From Erwinia oleae (GTDB lineage Bacteria > Pseudomonadota > Gammaproteobacteria > Enterobacterales > Enterobacteriaceae): DNA of 64,000 nt. The notes under the pieces were generated by a model. That model was given only the letters and a program-made list of their open reading frames with translations, had not been told where the DNA came from and made no database searches. Below, one piece after another: positions 32,793 to 41,659 of this stretch (positions are counted from its first letter, which is position 1; each line of letters opens with the position of its first letter). The stretch lies in the NCBI RefSeq assembly GCF_000770305.1, contig NZ_JNVB01000002.1:1-64000 (forward strand), read 5' to 3'. The translations under genes and the position numbers were made by a program.

Positions 32793-33566
32793 ATGGGCAT
32801 GGATAAAAAAATCATTAATACACTGAAACAGCACTGCGGTAAGGCAAATCGCGGCGCAGGGCCGCTTTACCAGCGCCTGGAAAATGGTTTTCGGGAAATG
32901 GTGAAAAGCGGTGAGTTAAAAGCAGGTTATGCCATTCCCAGCGAACGCGAACTGTCAGAACAGTTGGGTCTGTCGCGCGTTACCGTTCGGCGCGCGCTGA
33001 GTGAACTGGCGCAGGCGCAGATTATTGTGCAGCGGCGCGGCGCGCGAAGCACGGTAGCCGGAAGAGTTGAAAAACCACTCTCATCGTTGACCAGCTTCAG
33101 TGAAGATATGATGTCGCGTGGCTATCAGCCTGGTGCAACCTGGCTGGAAAAAGAGTTAGTTCAGGCTTCGCCGTCGGAAATCATTGCGCTCAGTTTATCG
33201 CCCGGCGCGCTGGTATGGCGGTTAAAAAGGCTGCGCACGGTTGACGAGCGGCCAATGGCCGTTGAGATTGCCGTGATTCCCCAGCAGTTTATCCCTTCGC
33301 CGGCGGCCATTACTCACTCATTGTATGCCGTGTTTCAGCAGCAGGGCACCCTGCCGGTGCGTGCACTGCAACGTATTCGCGCCGAGCCTCTTTCGCGTGA
33401 GCACAGCCAGCTTCTGGAACTGCCGTTACAAAGTCCTGCATTACACGTCGAGCGTCACTGCTATCTGGAAGATGGTCGACCAATTGAATACACACATACC
33501 TGGTATCGCGGAGACAGCTACGACTTTTTGGTGGAGCTTCAGCGCGACGTCACGCCGTCGGAGTAA
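32793..33566 (+). CDS. GntR/HutC-family transcriptional regulator with UTRA domain
   Basis: About 257 residues. An N-terminal winged helix (about 25-95) has the GntR pattern PSERELSEQLGLSRVTVRRAL, followed by a UTRA ligand-binding domain (about 105-250: PGALVWRLKRLRTVDERPMAVE and ERHCYLEDGRPIEY). Such regulators often sense sugar phosphates; NagR-type members bind GlcNAc-6-P. It converges on nanK, so it likely controls the nanEK and transporter genes. The start is unsure (32793, 32799 or an upstream TTG at 32766). Ligand identity is inference. Confidence 0.88.
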   Translation: MGMDKKIINTLKQHCGKANRGAGPLYQRLENGFREMVKSGELKAGYAIPSERELSEQLGLSRVTVRRALSELAQAQIIVQRRGARSTVAGRVEKPLSSLTSFSEDMMSRGYQPGATWLEKELVQASPSEIIALSLSPGALVWRLKRLRTVDERPMAVEIAVIPQQFIPSPAAITHSLYAVFQQQGTLPVRALQRIRAEPLSREHSQLLELPLQSPALHVERHCYLEDGRPIEYTHTWYRGDSYDFLVELQRDVTPSE

Positions 33567-33570
33567 ACGC

Positions 33571-34440
33571 TTACCGCCGCGCCGCCCAGTCAGCCACGCC
33601 GATTAACCCCGTATCGGCCCCACCTGCGGCAGACGTTACCGGCAGGTTAAACAGCGGCGGAAAGGCATTCAGCGCCTGCTGAATACGCAACAGCATACCG
33701 TCCGCCATGCCCACGCTGCCGCCAATGACCACCTCTTCAATATCCACCAGCATTAGCGTATCGGCGATAGCCTGCGCCACTGCCCGCGCTGCATTCAATA
33801 AAATGGCCTCTGCCTGCGGATGGCTGGCCGCCAGCGCGAAAAGCTGGCGGCTGTCAAGCGGTTGCTGTAACAGCGCCGTTGCCTGGCGTGCCAGAGCCGT
33901 ACCGGAAGCCACATGCTCAAGGCAGCCCTGCCGCCCGCAGCCGCAGCGGCTCTCTGTTTCATCGAGCGGTGAGACGTTGACGGTTGCATGGCCTATGTGC
34001 CCCGCCAGGCCGTGCGGGCCGGAACGCAATTCTCCGTCGCAAATCAGGCCGCCACCCACACCGGTGGAGAGCGTAATGAACAGCAGATTGCGGATGCGCG
34101 AACGGCGGGGAAGGTATTCTCCCCACGCCGCCGCCTGCGCATCGTTAAGCATAATTACCGGACAGTTGAACCGCTGGGTCAGTACGTCAGCAAGCGGGAA
34201 GCCTTTCCAGAAAGGGATAGTATTCAAATTCACCGACCACACGCGTCCGTCGCGCAGATAGCCGGTAGTGGCGACCGCCACCTTTTCGACCGGGTAGTCG
34301 GAACGCGTCAGTTTTTGTAGCGCCGTCAAAAACGCCGCCTCGCTGTACTGCATAGCTATCTGACGGCGCGCCACGCAGTGGCCATCTTCAATCCATGCCG
34401 CAGAAAGCTTGGTGCCGCCAATATCCAGGGCCAGGATCAT
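33571..34440 (-). CDS. nanK: N-acetylmannosamine kinase NanK (ROK family)
   Basis: Phosphorylates ManNAc to ManNAc-6-P. 289 residues (E. coli 291). ROK features: ATP loop LALDIGGTKLS, catalytic LNDAQAAAWGE, phosphate loop LSTGVGGG, and the zinc motif CGCGRQGCLE with the upstream His. It follows nanE by 5 bases, so they are one operon. ROK kinases vary in substrate; the nanE partner makes ManNAc the best call. Confidence 0.87.
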   Translation of the reverse strand: MILALDIGGTKLSAAWIEDGHCVARRQIAMQYSEAAFLTALQKLTRSDYPVEKVAVATTGYLRDGRVWSVNLNTIPFWKGFPLADVLTQRFNCPVIMLNDAQAAAWGEYLPRRSRIRNLLFITLSTGVGGGLICDGELRSGPHGLAGHIGHATVNVSPLDETESRCGCGRQGCLEHVASGTALARQATALLQQPLDSRQLFALAASHPQAEAILLNAARAVAQAIADTLMLVDIEEVVIGGSVGMADGMLLRIQQALNAFPPLFNLPVTSAAGGADTGLIGVADWAARR

Positions 34441-34445
34441 CGGTG

Positions 34446-35132
34446 TTATCCTCTTTTCGCCGCGTCATCCAGCGCGCTTCGATACCACTCGGTAATATGC
34501 TCTATGCGGGTAATGGCCGAGCCGACGGTGACAGCGAATGCGCCAGCCTGCAATGCTGCTGCCGCCTGAGCCGGTTCGCGAATACGTCCTTCAGCCATGA
34601 CGCGACAGCCGCGTTTTGCCAGCGCGCCGATCAGTTCCAGATCCGGACGATGCATCGGCTGATCGACCGTTTCCGCAGTGTAACCAGAAAGCGTTGAGCC
34701 GATAAAATCGCAGCCGAGCGCCGCCGCGTTGATGCCGTCGTCTAACGTGGCGCAGTCCGCCATAACCCGCAACCCTAACCGGCGAGCGTGCTGATAAAGT
34801 TCTTCCACCGATACCGGACGGGCACGCCGGGTAGCATCGAAAGCCACAATGTCAGCGCCCGCCCCGGCCAGCGCGGTAATATCAGCAATAAATGGCGTAA
34901 TACGCACAGGAAAATCATCCAGATCGCGTTTCACAATGCCAATGATGGGTATATGCAAATTCTTTGCCACCTGTCGAACGTTCTCAACGCCTTCGATGCG
35001 TACCGCGCTGGCACCTGCCGCCTCAGCGCTTTTTGCCATCGCCACCACGATATCAACATGATCCATCGGCCCGTCTGTCACGGGCTGACAGGAGACGACA
35101 AGCCGGTTTTTCAGCTGGTTTATGTCAATCAC
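34446..35132 (-). CDS. nanE: N-acetylmannosamine-6-phosphate 2-epimerase NanE
   Basis: Converts ManNAc-6-P to GlcNAc-6-P, feeding nagA/nagB. TIM-barrel of 228 residues (E. coli 229). LVVSCQPV, IGIVKRD and VMAEGRI with the catalytic lysine are conserved. Start GTG 35132 has AAGGAAG upstream and aligns with the family N terminus; the longer ATG version adds 13 unrelated residues. First gene of nanEK, divergent from the dehydrogenase-transporter operon. Confidence 0.93.
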   Translation of the reverse strand: MIDINQLKNRLVVSCQPVTDGPMDHVDIVVAMAKSAEAAGASAVRIEGVENVRQVAKNLHIPIIGIVKRDLDDFPVRITPFIADITALAGAGADIVAFDATRRARPVSVEELYQHARRLGLRVMADCATLDDGINAAALGCDFIGSTLSGYTAETVDQPMHRPDLELIGALAKRGCRVMAEGRIREPAQAAAALQAGAFAVTVGSAITRIEHITEWYRSALDDAAKRG

Positions 35133-35476
35133 TGTTCTGATCTTCCTTAGGTTAACCGCCACGACAGACACATAACCATAATAATACCAGATTTGTAAAT
35201 TGGTATTTTAAAATTATATGTATGCACAGTGATGGTGCTCGTATTTTCTTCAGTTGCACTAAAATTATACTGGACAAGCGTTCCTGACGAGACGTATAAC
35301 AGGCTGAAATCAGGTGGGTATGCGCCTGTTCAGGGTAAGTTGCTTAAATTTAAGCCGTTTCTTTTCTGGTATCTATCTGGATTTATTCTGGCATGGTAAT
35401 TGAATAACTGTCTGCTATCAGACGCTGAGTCAACGTCACGATGCGATTTAATCAATCAGGCACAGAGGAAGATGAG
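35133..35476. promoter_or_regulatory. Divergent control region, nanEK and sugar ABC operon
   Basis: About 344 bases with no gene and visibly AT-rich. It must hold promoters in both directions. TATACT at 35266-35271 is a plausible -10 for the rightward operon, but no matching -35 at proper distance is clear. The strongest structure is the inverted repeat at 35183-35207, listed separately. Confidence 0.6.
35183..35207. promoter_or_regulatory. Candidate operator, inverted repeat AATACCA-N11-TGGTATT
   Basis: Perfect 7-bp arms AATACCA (35183-35189) and TGGTATT (35201-35207) are separated by 11 bases, so the arm centres are about 18 bp apart. It lies 51 bases before the nanE start, where a repressor could block the leftward promoter. 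TGGTAT resembles half-sites of HutC/NagR-type regulators, which supports, without proving, binding by the GntR/UTRA protein encoded nearby. Confidence 0.5.
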
Positions 35477-36490
35477 ATGAAAGAGGGCGTTATCAAGGTC
35501 GGCGTCGCAGGCGCAGGCTTTATGGGGGCGATGCATGCCCGGGTCTGGCAGCAGATGTACGGCGTCGAGGTTGTTGGCGTTGCCGATCCTGACAGGGCGC
35601 GAGGTGAAGCGCTTAAGGCCTGGATACCCGATCTGCACTGCTATGAAGATTTTAACGACATGCTGGCGCGGGAAGATCTTGATATCGTCAGCATTTGCAC
35701 AAAAGATGACCTGCATCTTGCGCCTGCGCTGGCTGCGGCGAAGGCAGGGAAGCACATTTTCCTTGAAAAACCCATTGCGGCAACGCTGGAAGACGGCAAG
35801 GCAATTGTTCGGGCAGCCAGGGATGCCGGCGTAAAACTGGGTATCGGCTTTTTGCTGCGGTTCGATCCGCGCTACTCCCGTGCCAGAGAAATCATTGCTT
35901 CCGGCGAGGCTGGCGAGATTAGTCACATTGCCGCGCGTCGTAACAGTCCGGCCATTGAAGGCCCGGCACGCTATGGGGGCAGTTTACCGCTGCCTTTGCA
36001 CGTCACGGTGCATGATGTCGATATGGTGCTGTGGCTGTTGGAGAACACCAAACCGGTCAGCGTTTACGCGCAAACCACCAATAAGCGACTGGGCCATCTG
36101 GGCACGGAAGACGCGGTATTCGCCATTATCCGCTTCGCCGACGGCAGCGTGGTGAATCTTGAAAGTGCCTGGGCGCTTCCGGCCGGTTCACGCACGCTGC
36201 TTGATGCCAAAATGTCGATCCTCACCACACAGGGTTTACTGGAAGTAGAGTGCGGCGAATCCGGCCTTTACCACGCCAGTGAAAGTATGAACCGCTATAT
36301 CGACACACAGCACTGGCCGCTCAGCCAGGGCGAAATCAAAGGCGATCTGCGCGAAGAGCTGATGGCGTTTGCCAGCGATGTGCGTAACGGCACCACGACT
36401 GTTGCAACCGGCGAAGAGGCGAACGAAGCGCTGCGCATTACGCTGGCGATCATGGAATCTGCCCGCACCGGCGAGATCGTTCGGGTCTGA
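35477..36490 (+). CDS. Gfo/Idh/MocA-family NAD(P)-dependent oxidoreductase
   Basis: 337 residues from ATG 35477, which has GAGGAAG at good distance; the earlier ATG at 35441 does not. Rossmann motif VGVAGAGFMGAMHARV at the N terminus, the EKP catalytic motif (LEKPIAATLEDG) near residue 95, and a conserved HDVDMVLWLL block near 180. Members oxidise or isomerise sugars such as inositol or glycosides. First gene of the ABC transporter operon, so it likely acts on the imported sugar; the substrate cannot be read from sequence. Confidence 0.85.
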   Translation: MKEGVIKVGVAGAGFMGAMHARVWQQMYGVEVVGVADPDRARGEALKAWIPDLHCYEDFNDMLAREDLDIVSICTKDDLHLAPALAAAKAGKHIFLEKPIAATLEDGKAIVRAARDAGVKLGIGFLLRFDPRYSRAREIIASGEAGEISHIAARRNSPAIEGPARYGGSLPLPLHVTVHDVDMVLWLLENTKPVSVYAQTTNKRLGHLGTEDAVFAIIRFADGSVVNLESAWALPAGSRTLLDAKMSILTTQGLLEVECGESGLYHASESMNRYIDTQHWPLSQGEIKGDLREELMAFASDVRNGTTTVATGEEANEALRITLAIMESARTGEIVRV

Positions 36491-36518
36491 CCTTTTGCTG
36501 TTATAACCAGGGGATGTG

Positions 36519-37784
36519 ATGAACATGAAAACGATTCGAATCGCCGCCGCGCTTGGCGCATTGTTACTGACAGGCCCGGCCACCGCGCAGGAAACGCTTC
36601 GCGTGCTGCTGGAAGGGCACAGCACCAGTGATTCTCTTAAGGCGCTGCTGCCAGAGTTTGAAAAACAAACCGGCATCCACGTGCAGGCGGAAATTGTGCC
36701 CTACAGCGATCTCACCTCAAAAGCGCTGCTGGCGTTCTCTTCCCGCAGCGGTCGATACGACGTGGTCATGGATGACTGGGTTCACGCGGTGGGTTACGCC
36801 TCGGCAGGCTATATCACGCCGGTGGATAAGTGGATGAAAGCCGACACGGCGCTTTTCGACGCTGGCGATTTCGTTAAAAGCTATGCCGATACGCTGCGCT
36901 ATAAAGAGCACTATTACGGGCTGCCGGTTTACGGTGAAAGCACCTTCCTGATGTATCGCAAAGATCTCTTCCAGCAGTATGGCATTGCCGTACCGAAAAC
37001 CTTCGACGAGTTGGCGGCCGCCGCGAAAACCATCAAGGAGAAAAGCGGCGGCAACGTGGCCGGTATCACGCTGCGCGGTGCGCAAGGCATTCAGAACACC
37101 TTTGCCTGGGCGGCGTTCCTTTGGGGATATGGCGGCCAGTGGATAAAAGACGGGAAGTCGGCGGTGGCTTCACCGCAGGCGACAGAAGCGACCAATGCCT
37201 TTGTTAATATTCTGAAAAATTATGGCCCAATCGGCGCGGCCAACTTTGGCTGGCAGGAAAACCGCCTGGTTTTTCAGCAGGGCAAAGCGGCGATGACCAT
37301 CGACTCCACGGTAAATGGCGGCTTTAACGAAGATCCGAAGGAGTCTTCGGTGGTCGGTAAAGTGGGCTATGCGCCGGTTCCGGCCCAGCCTGGAAACCAT
37401 GCGGGCAACAGCGGCGCGCTCCAGGTTCATGGGCTTTATATTGCCAGCGCCAGTAAGCATCAGGATGCGGCGTGGAAATTTGTCAGCTGGGCGACCAGCC
37501 AGCAGACGCAGATGAAGTCCGTTGAGTTGAATCCCAATGCGGGCGTCAGTTCGCTTGGCGCGATAAACAGCGAAGCCTTTACCCAACGCTATGGCGCCTT
37601 CAAAGACGGCATGCTGGACGCGTTGAAAAATGGCAATGCGGCCTATCTGCCTACCGTGCCGCAGGCCACGCAGATTATCAACAATACCGGCATTGCGCTG
37701 TCGCAGGCGCTGGCAGGAACGAAGTCGATTGAGAGCGCTCTTCAGGAAGCCAACAGCCGCAACGACAAGGCGCTGTCCCGTTAA
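36519..37784 (+). CDS. ABC transporter, periplasmic sugar-binding protein (family 1)
   Basis: About 421 residues with a Sec signal peptide (MKTIRIAAALGALLLTG, cleavage near TAQ-ETL). Mature part has the family-1 hallmark of a carbohydrate-binding protein: ALLPEFEKQTGIHVQAEIVPY, then YYGLPVYGEST. It captures substrate and delivers it to the two permeases that follow. The start may be ATG 36519 or 36525; a GTG at 36516 also opens the frame. No lipobox. Confidence 0.88.
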   Translation: MNMKTIRIAAALGALLLTGPATAQETLRVLLEGHSTSDSLKALLPEFEKQTGIHVQAEIVPYSDLTSKALLAFSSRSGRYDVVMDDWVHAVGYASAGYITPVDKWMKADTALFDAGDFVKSYADTLRYKEHYYGLPVYGESTFLMYRKDLFQQYGIAVPKTFDELAAAAKTIKEKSGGNVAGITLRGAQGIQNTFAWAAFLWGYGGQWIKDGKSAVASPQATEATNAFVNILKNYGPIGAANFGWQENRLVFQQGKAAMTIDSTVNGGFNEDPKESSVVGKVGYAPVPAQPGNHAGNSGALQVHGLYIASASKHQDAAWKFVSWATSQQTQMKSVELNPNAGVSSLGAINSEAFTQRYGAFKDGMLDALKNGNAAYLPTVPQATQIINNTGIALSQALAGTKSIESALQEANSRNDKALSR

Positions 37785-37835
37785 CCTGATTCGCCGGGGC
37801 GTTTCCCCGGCGCCCACTATCTCGCCGGGAAAGCT

Positions 37836-38696
37836 ATGAAAGTAAAACTGACGCAGCAGGCTTTTACGCTTCCGCTGTTGATACTGTTGCTGGCCGTGTC
37901 GCTCTATACGCTGGGTTATGCCATTTACCTGGCCATTTTCGATATCGATCTGATGTCGCCGCCGCCCTTCGATTTTGTCGGCCTGGCCAATTTCATTGAC
38001 GTTATCCAGCAGCCCAGGTTGTGGTATTCCCTCTGGCACACGCTGGTTTACGTCGCGGGTTCGATTGCGGTAGAGCTGGTGCTGGGCTGCGCCATCGCGC
38101 TATTTATCAGCCGCGATTTTTTTGGCCGCAGGCTGGTGAGAGCATTGCTGCTGTTGCCGATGATCGTCACGCCGATCGTGGGTGGCCTGATATGGCGTAT
38201 TTTTTACGATCCTAATGCCGGCTTGTTTAACTGGCTGATTGGCCTGGTGGGCCTGGCGCCCGTTGACTGGCTGGGCAGCCCGCAAACCGCCATGGCATCG
38301 CTGATCCTGGCCGATGTCTGGCAGTGGACGCCTTTTATCATTCTGCTGGTGTCCGCCGGGCTGGACGCGCTACCGACTGAGCCGCTGGAGGCGGCGGAGC
38401 TGGATGGCGCGCGCGGCTGGCGGCTGCTGGCGTTTATCAAGCTGCCAATGATGAAATCCATCATCATGATCGCGCTCTTTCTGCGCATGATCGACGCCTT
38501 TAAATCCTTTGACCTGATTTACGTTATGACCCGCGGCGGGCCGGCGCTGGCGACGGAAACCACCAATATGTTTGCGTATCTGACTGGTTTTCAGGATTTC
38601 CGCATCAGCGAAGCGGTGGTCATCGCTATTTTGAATACGCTGATGGTGATTGTGGTGCTTTCGTTTGCCAGCAAACGCATCATGAAGGAGGCGTAA
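37836..38696 (+). CDS. ABC transporter, sugar permease 1 (MalF/UgpA type)
   Basis: 286 residues, six predicted membrane segments. The EAA loop for ATPase contact reads EAAELDGARGWRLLAFIKLPMM near residue 190, typical of CUT1 permeases. It pairs with the next gene as the transmembrane heterodimer. The next start is two bases after its stop. Confidence 0.9.
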   Translation: MKVKLTQQAFTLPLLILLLAVSLYTLGYAIYLAIFDIDLMSPPPFDFVGLANFIDVIQQPRLWYSLWHTLVYVAGSIAVELVLGCAIALFISRDFFGRRLVRALLLLPMIVTPIVGGLIWRIFYDPNAGLFNWLIGLVGLAPVDWLGSPQTAMASLILADVWQWTPFIILLVSAGLDALPTEPLEAAELDGARGWRLLAFIKLPMMKSIIMIALFLRMIDAFKSFDLIYVMTRGGPALATETTNMFAYLTGFQDFRISEAVVIAILNTLMVIVVLSFASKRIMKEA

Positions 38697-38697
38697 A

Positions 38698-39504
38698 ATG
38701 ATTAAACGGATCGGTTTTTATCTGCTGCTGGCGGTGATCCTCGCGTTCTTTCTGCTGCCCATTTACTGGCTGGTGACGCTTTCATTAAAAACCTATATTG
38801 ACGCGTTCGCCATGCCGCCAAAGCTGTGGTTTACGCCCATTCTTGACAACTATCGGCAGGTATTGAGCAACGGCGATTTTCTTCGCGCCTTTGGCAACAG
38901 CCTGTTTATCTCGTTTGTTTCAACGCTGCTCTGCCTGTTGTTCGGCGCGCTGTTTGCCTATGGGCTGGTGTTTTTTATCGAGCGGAAAGGACGCGCGAAG
39001 CGTTTCATCATGAGCCTGCGTTTTGCGCCGGTCATCATGCTGGTGCTGCCGGCCTATTACCTCATCACCTCGCTGGGCATGACGGACAGCTATCTGGTGC
39101 TGATTGTGGTCTACACCGTGGCAAACGTGCCCTTTACCATTCTGATGGTGACGACCTTTTTTGAAGATATTCCTCCCGAGCTGCGCGAAGCGGCGCTGGT
39201 GGATGGCGCCAGCGAGTGGCGGATCTTTCGCAGCGTGATGCTGCCGCTTGCCCGTACGGGCCTGGCGGCCTCTGGCGTACTGACGCTGTTCTTTATCTGG
39301 AACGAATTCCAGATTGTCCTGACGCTTTCCGGCGACGCAACGCAGACGCTGCCGGTTGCCATCACGTCGTTCCTGACCTTCCAGGGAACGGAGTGGGGCC
39401 CGCTGACGGCGGCGGGAACGCTGGTGATGTTACCAATGCTGATTCTGGGGCTGCTGGTGCAAAAGCATCTGGTACGCGGCCTGACCATGGGCGGCGTGAA
39501 ATAG
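38698..39504 (+). CDS. ABC transporter, sugar permease 2 (MalG/UgpE type)
   Basis: 268 residues, six membrane segments, beginning MIKRIGFYLLLAVILAFFLL. EAA loop: LREAALVDGASEWRIFRSVMLPL near 165. The C-terminal QKHLVRGLTMGGVK is the standard MalG-like end, which places it firmly in the CUT1 group of sugar importers. Confidence 0.9.
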   Translation: MIKRIGFYLLLAVILAFFLLPIYWLVTLSLKTYIDAFAMPPKLWFTPILDNYRQVLSNGDFLRAFGNSLFISFVSTLLCLLFGALFAYGLVFFIERKGRAKRFIMSLRFAPVIMLVLPAYYLITSLGMTDSYLVLIVVYTVANVPFTILMVTTFFEDIPPELREAALVDGASEWRIFRSVMLPLARTGLAASGVLTLFFIWNEFQIVLTLSGDATQTLPVAITSFLTFQGTEWGPLTAAGTLVMLPMLILGLLVQKHLVRGLTMGGVK

Positions 39505-39523
39505 CGCACGCGAGGAAAAAAAG

Positions 39524-40666
39524 ATGTCCACCATTCGTCTGAAAAATGTCTTTAAGCGCTTTCACGATACGCAGGTCATTAATAACGTCGATCTTGAAAT
39601 TCAACACGGCGAATTTTGCGTGTTTATCGGGCCGTCAGGCTGCGGAAAATCAACGCTGATGCGAATGATTGCCGGTCTTGAAACCATCAGCGCCGGGGAG
39701 ATTTCAATCGGCGGAACCGTGGTTAATACGCTGCCGCCCGCCGGGCGCGGGGTGGCAATGGTTTTTCAGAGCTACGCGCTCTATCCGCACATGACGATTT
39801 ACGAAAACATGGCGTTCAACCTGAAACTGGCGAAAAAAGAGAAAGCAGAGATTGAACAGCGCGTGATGAATGCTGCAAAAATCCTGCAACTGGAGCCACT
39901 GTTGCAGCGCCTGCCCAAGGCGCTCTCCGGCGGTCAGCGCCAGCGTGTGGCGATAGGTCGCGCAATCGTCCGCGATCCTGAAGTGTTTTTGTTCGATGAG
40001 CCGCTCTCCAACCTGGATGCTTCACTGCGCGTCGCCACACGCGTGGAGATAGCCCGGCTGCACCACCGGCTGGGAAACACAATGATCTATGTGACGCACG
40101 ACCAGGTGGAAGCCATGACTCTGGCGGACAAAATTGTCTTGCTGAACAGCGGCCCGGCGATGTTAACAAAAGGTTCTGTGGCGCAGGTTGGCCATCCGCT
40201 CGATCTTTATCATCATCCGGTGAATGAATTTGTGGCGGGCTTTATTGGTTCACCCAAAATGAATTTTCTGCCTGGTGAACTGATAACGGGTGATACGGAG
40301 GCCGCCAGCGTGCGGTTGATTAACGGTAAGGCGATCAGCGTGCAGGTGAATGCCGCTGCGGCAAACGTGGGCGACGCGGTCAATGTTGGTATTCGCCCCG
40401 AGCACGTGCAGCTTTGTGCGCCTGAGCATGCGCATTTATCCGGCAGTGTGCAGCACATTGAACACCTGGGCGAAGCGGCCTATTTTTATGTCGACGTGGC
40501 GGGCAGTGATCCAGTGGTTATTCGTTACTCAGGCGAACGGCAGCCGTTGCTGGGCGACGAAGTCGGGCTGACCATTCCTGCGTTCCATACGCATCTGTTT
40601 GACAGTAACGGCGAGGCGTTTCAGCGCACCTCGGAAAAGGTTCGAAAAACGGCGGTTTCAGCCTGA
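39524..40666 (+). CDS. ABC transporter ATPase, MsmK/UgpC/MalK type
   Basis: 380 residues. Walker A GPSGCGKST (36-44), signature LSGGQRQRVAIGRAI (about 135), Walker B FLFDEPLSNLDA, then a C-terminal TOBE/regulatory domain (about 240-370) typical of CUT1 importers. It completes the four-component system. A GAGG ribosome site precedes the ATG. Confidence 0.92.
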   Translation: MSTIRLKNVFKRFHDTQVINNVDLEIQHGEFCVFIGPSGCGKSTLMRMIAGLETISAGEISIGGTVVNTLPPAGRGVAMVFQSYALYPHMTIYENMAFNLKLAKKEKAEIEQRVMNAAKILQLEPLLQRLPKALSGGQRQRVAIGRAIVRDPEVFLFDEPLSNLDASLRVATRVEIARLHHRLGNTMIYVTHDQVEAMTLADKIVLLNSGPAMLTKGSVAQVGHPLDLYHHPVNEFVAGFIGSPKMNFLPGELITGDTEAASVRLINGKAISVQVNAAAANVGDAVNVGIRPEHVQLCAPEHAHLSGSVQHIEHLGEAAYFYVDVAGSDPVVIRYSGERQPLLGDEVGLTIPAFHTHLFDSNGEAFQRTSEKVRKTAVSA

Positions 40667-40683
40667 TTTAAGGGGTAAATCGA

Positions 40684-40710
40684 AGAAAAGACGCCCACCG
40701 AAAGGTGGGC
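40684..40710 (-). terminator. yicC terminator
   Basis: GCCCACC (40693-40699) and GGTGGGC (40704-40710) flank a GAAA loop. On the minus strand CTTTTCTTC follows. It lies between the convergent ABC operon and yicC. Confidence 0.8.
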
Positions 40711-40720
40711 GGAAAGGGTG

Positions 40721-41584
40721 TTACTCAATATTCTGAATCTGCTCGCGCATCTGCTCAATTAACACCTTCAACTCAATAGCGGAGGTGGTTACCTCGGCGT
40801 TGATCGATTTAGAGGCCAGCGTGTTCGACTCGCGGTTAAATTCCTGCATCATAAAGTCGAGGCGGCGTCCCACTGCCTCTTTCTTTTTCAAAATGTTATA
40901 GGTTTCTTTAACATGCGCCTCAAGTCGGTCCAACTCTTCAGCCACGTCTACGCGCTGCGCCAGCATAATCAGCTCCTGCTCAACACGGTTGTTATCCAAC
41001 TGTACCTGCGCTTCCTCAAGCTTGCTGACCAGACGATCCCGCTGCCACTTCAGCACTTCAGGCATTTGCGCGCGCACTTTTGTCACCTCTGTGCTGACGC
41101 CTTCCAGTCGCTGTTCAATAAGTGATTTCAGTGCCGCGCCTTCGCTCTCGCGAGCAATGATGAACTCGTCCAGCGCCGTATCCAGCGCAACCAGCAGTTT
41201 GGCGGAGATGGCGTCAAGATCCTGCTCGCCAGCCGACATTACGCCGGGCCAACGCAAAATATCGACAGGGTTAATTTCACCCTCATCGCTTTGCATTTTG
41301 ACCCAGTTAGCCGCCTGAACAAGCTGGATAGCCAGTTTTTCATTCAGGACTAACGATGTTTGTGCGCCAGGGTCGGCATCGTAACGCAGGTTGCATTCAA
41401 TTTTTCCGCGCGTCAGTCGATTGCGTATACGCTCACGAATGACCGGTTCCAGACCCCGAAACTGCTCGGGTAAACGGATGTAAGTTTCCAAATAGCGTTG
41501 ATTAACGGAGCGAAGCTCCCAGGCGGCACTGCCCCAGCTTCCTTTAGTTTCGCGTCGGGCGTAAGCGGTCATGCTGCGGATCAT
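40721..41584 (-). CDS. yicC: Endoribonuclease YicC
   Basis: 287 residues, same length as E. coli YicC, reported to act in decay of the sRNA RyhB. N-terminal YicC-like domain starts MIRSMTAYARRET, and the C-terminal DUF1732 has RVDVAEELDRLEAHVKE and GRRLDFMMQEFNRE. The promoter carries an unusual palindrome. In E. coli rph is its divergent neighbour; here 5.4 kb intervenes. Confidence 0.95.
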   Translation of the reverse strand: MIRSMTAYARRETKGSWGSAAWELRSVNQRYLETYIRLPEQFRGLEPVIRERIRNRLTRGKIECNLRYDADPGAQTSLVLNEKLAIQLVQAANWVKMQSDEGEINPVDILRWPGVMSAGEQDLDAISAKLLVALDTALDEFIIARESEGAALKSLIEQRLEGVSTEVTKVRAQMPEVLKWQRDRLVSKLEEAQVQLDNNRVEQELIMLAQRVDVAEELDRLEAHVKETYNILKKKEAVGRRLDFMMQEFNRESNTLASKSINAEVTTSAIELKVLIEQMREQIQNIE

Positions 41585-41617
41585 TTTGCATACCTGTAGT
41601 CAGAAAAAGATAAGGGG

Positions 41618-41659
41618 ATTATAGCGATGGAGGCGGCACCTTGACAGACGTTCTGTCAA
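41618..41659 (-). promoter_or_regulatory. yicC promoter overlapped by a 19-bp palindrome
   Basis: On the minus strand TATAAT (forward 41618-41623) is a perfect -10, 17 bases from a -35 TGTCAA (forward 41641-41646). That -35 is one arm of TTGACAGA (41641-41648), CGT, TCTGTCAA (41652-41659), a perfect 8-bp inverted repeat. A repressor bound there would cover the -35. I cannot assign it to a known regulator. Confidence 0.6.

Noticed and set aside
37170-38039. 289-codon antisense frame over the sugar-binding protein gene
   Set aside because: Arises from the GC-skewed codon pattern of the true gene; no domain.
41641-41659. Reading the yicC palindrome as a LexA box
   Set aside because: LexA needs CTGT-N8-ACAG; here the arms are in the opposite arrangement (ACAGA then TCTGT).
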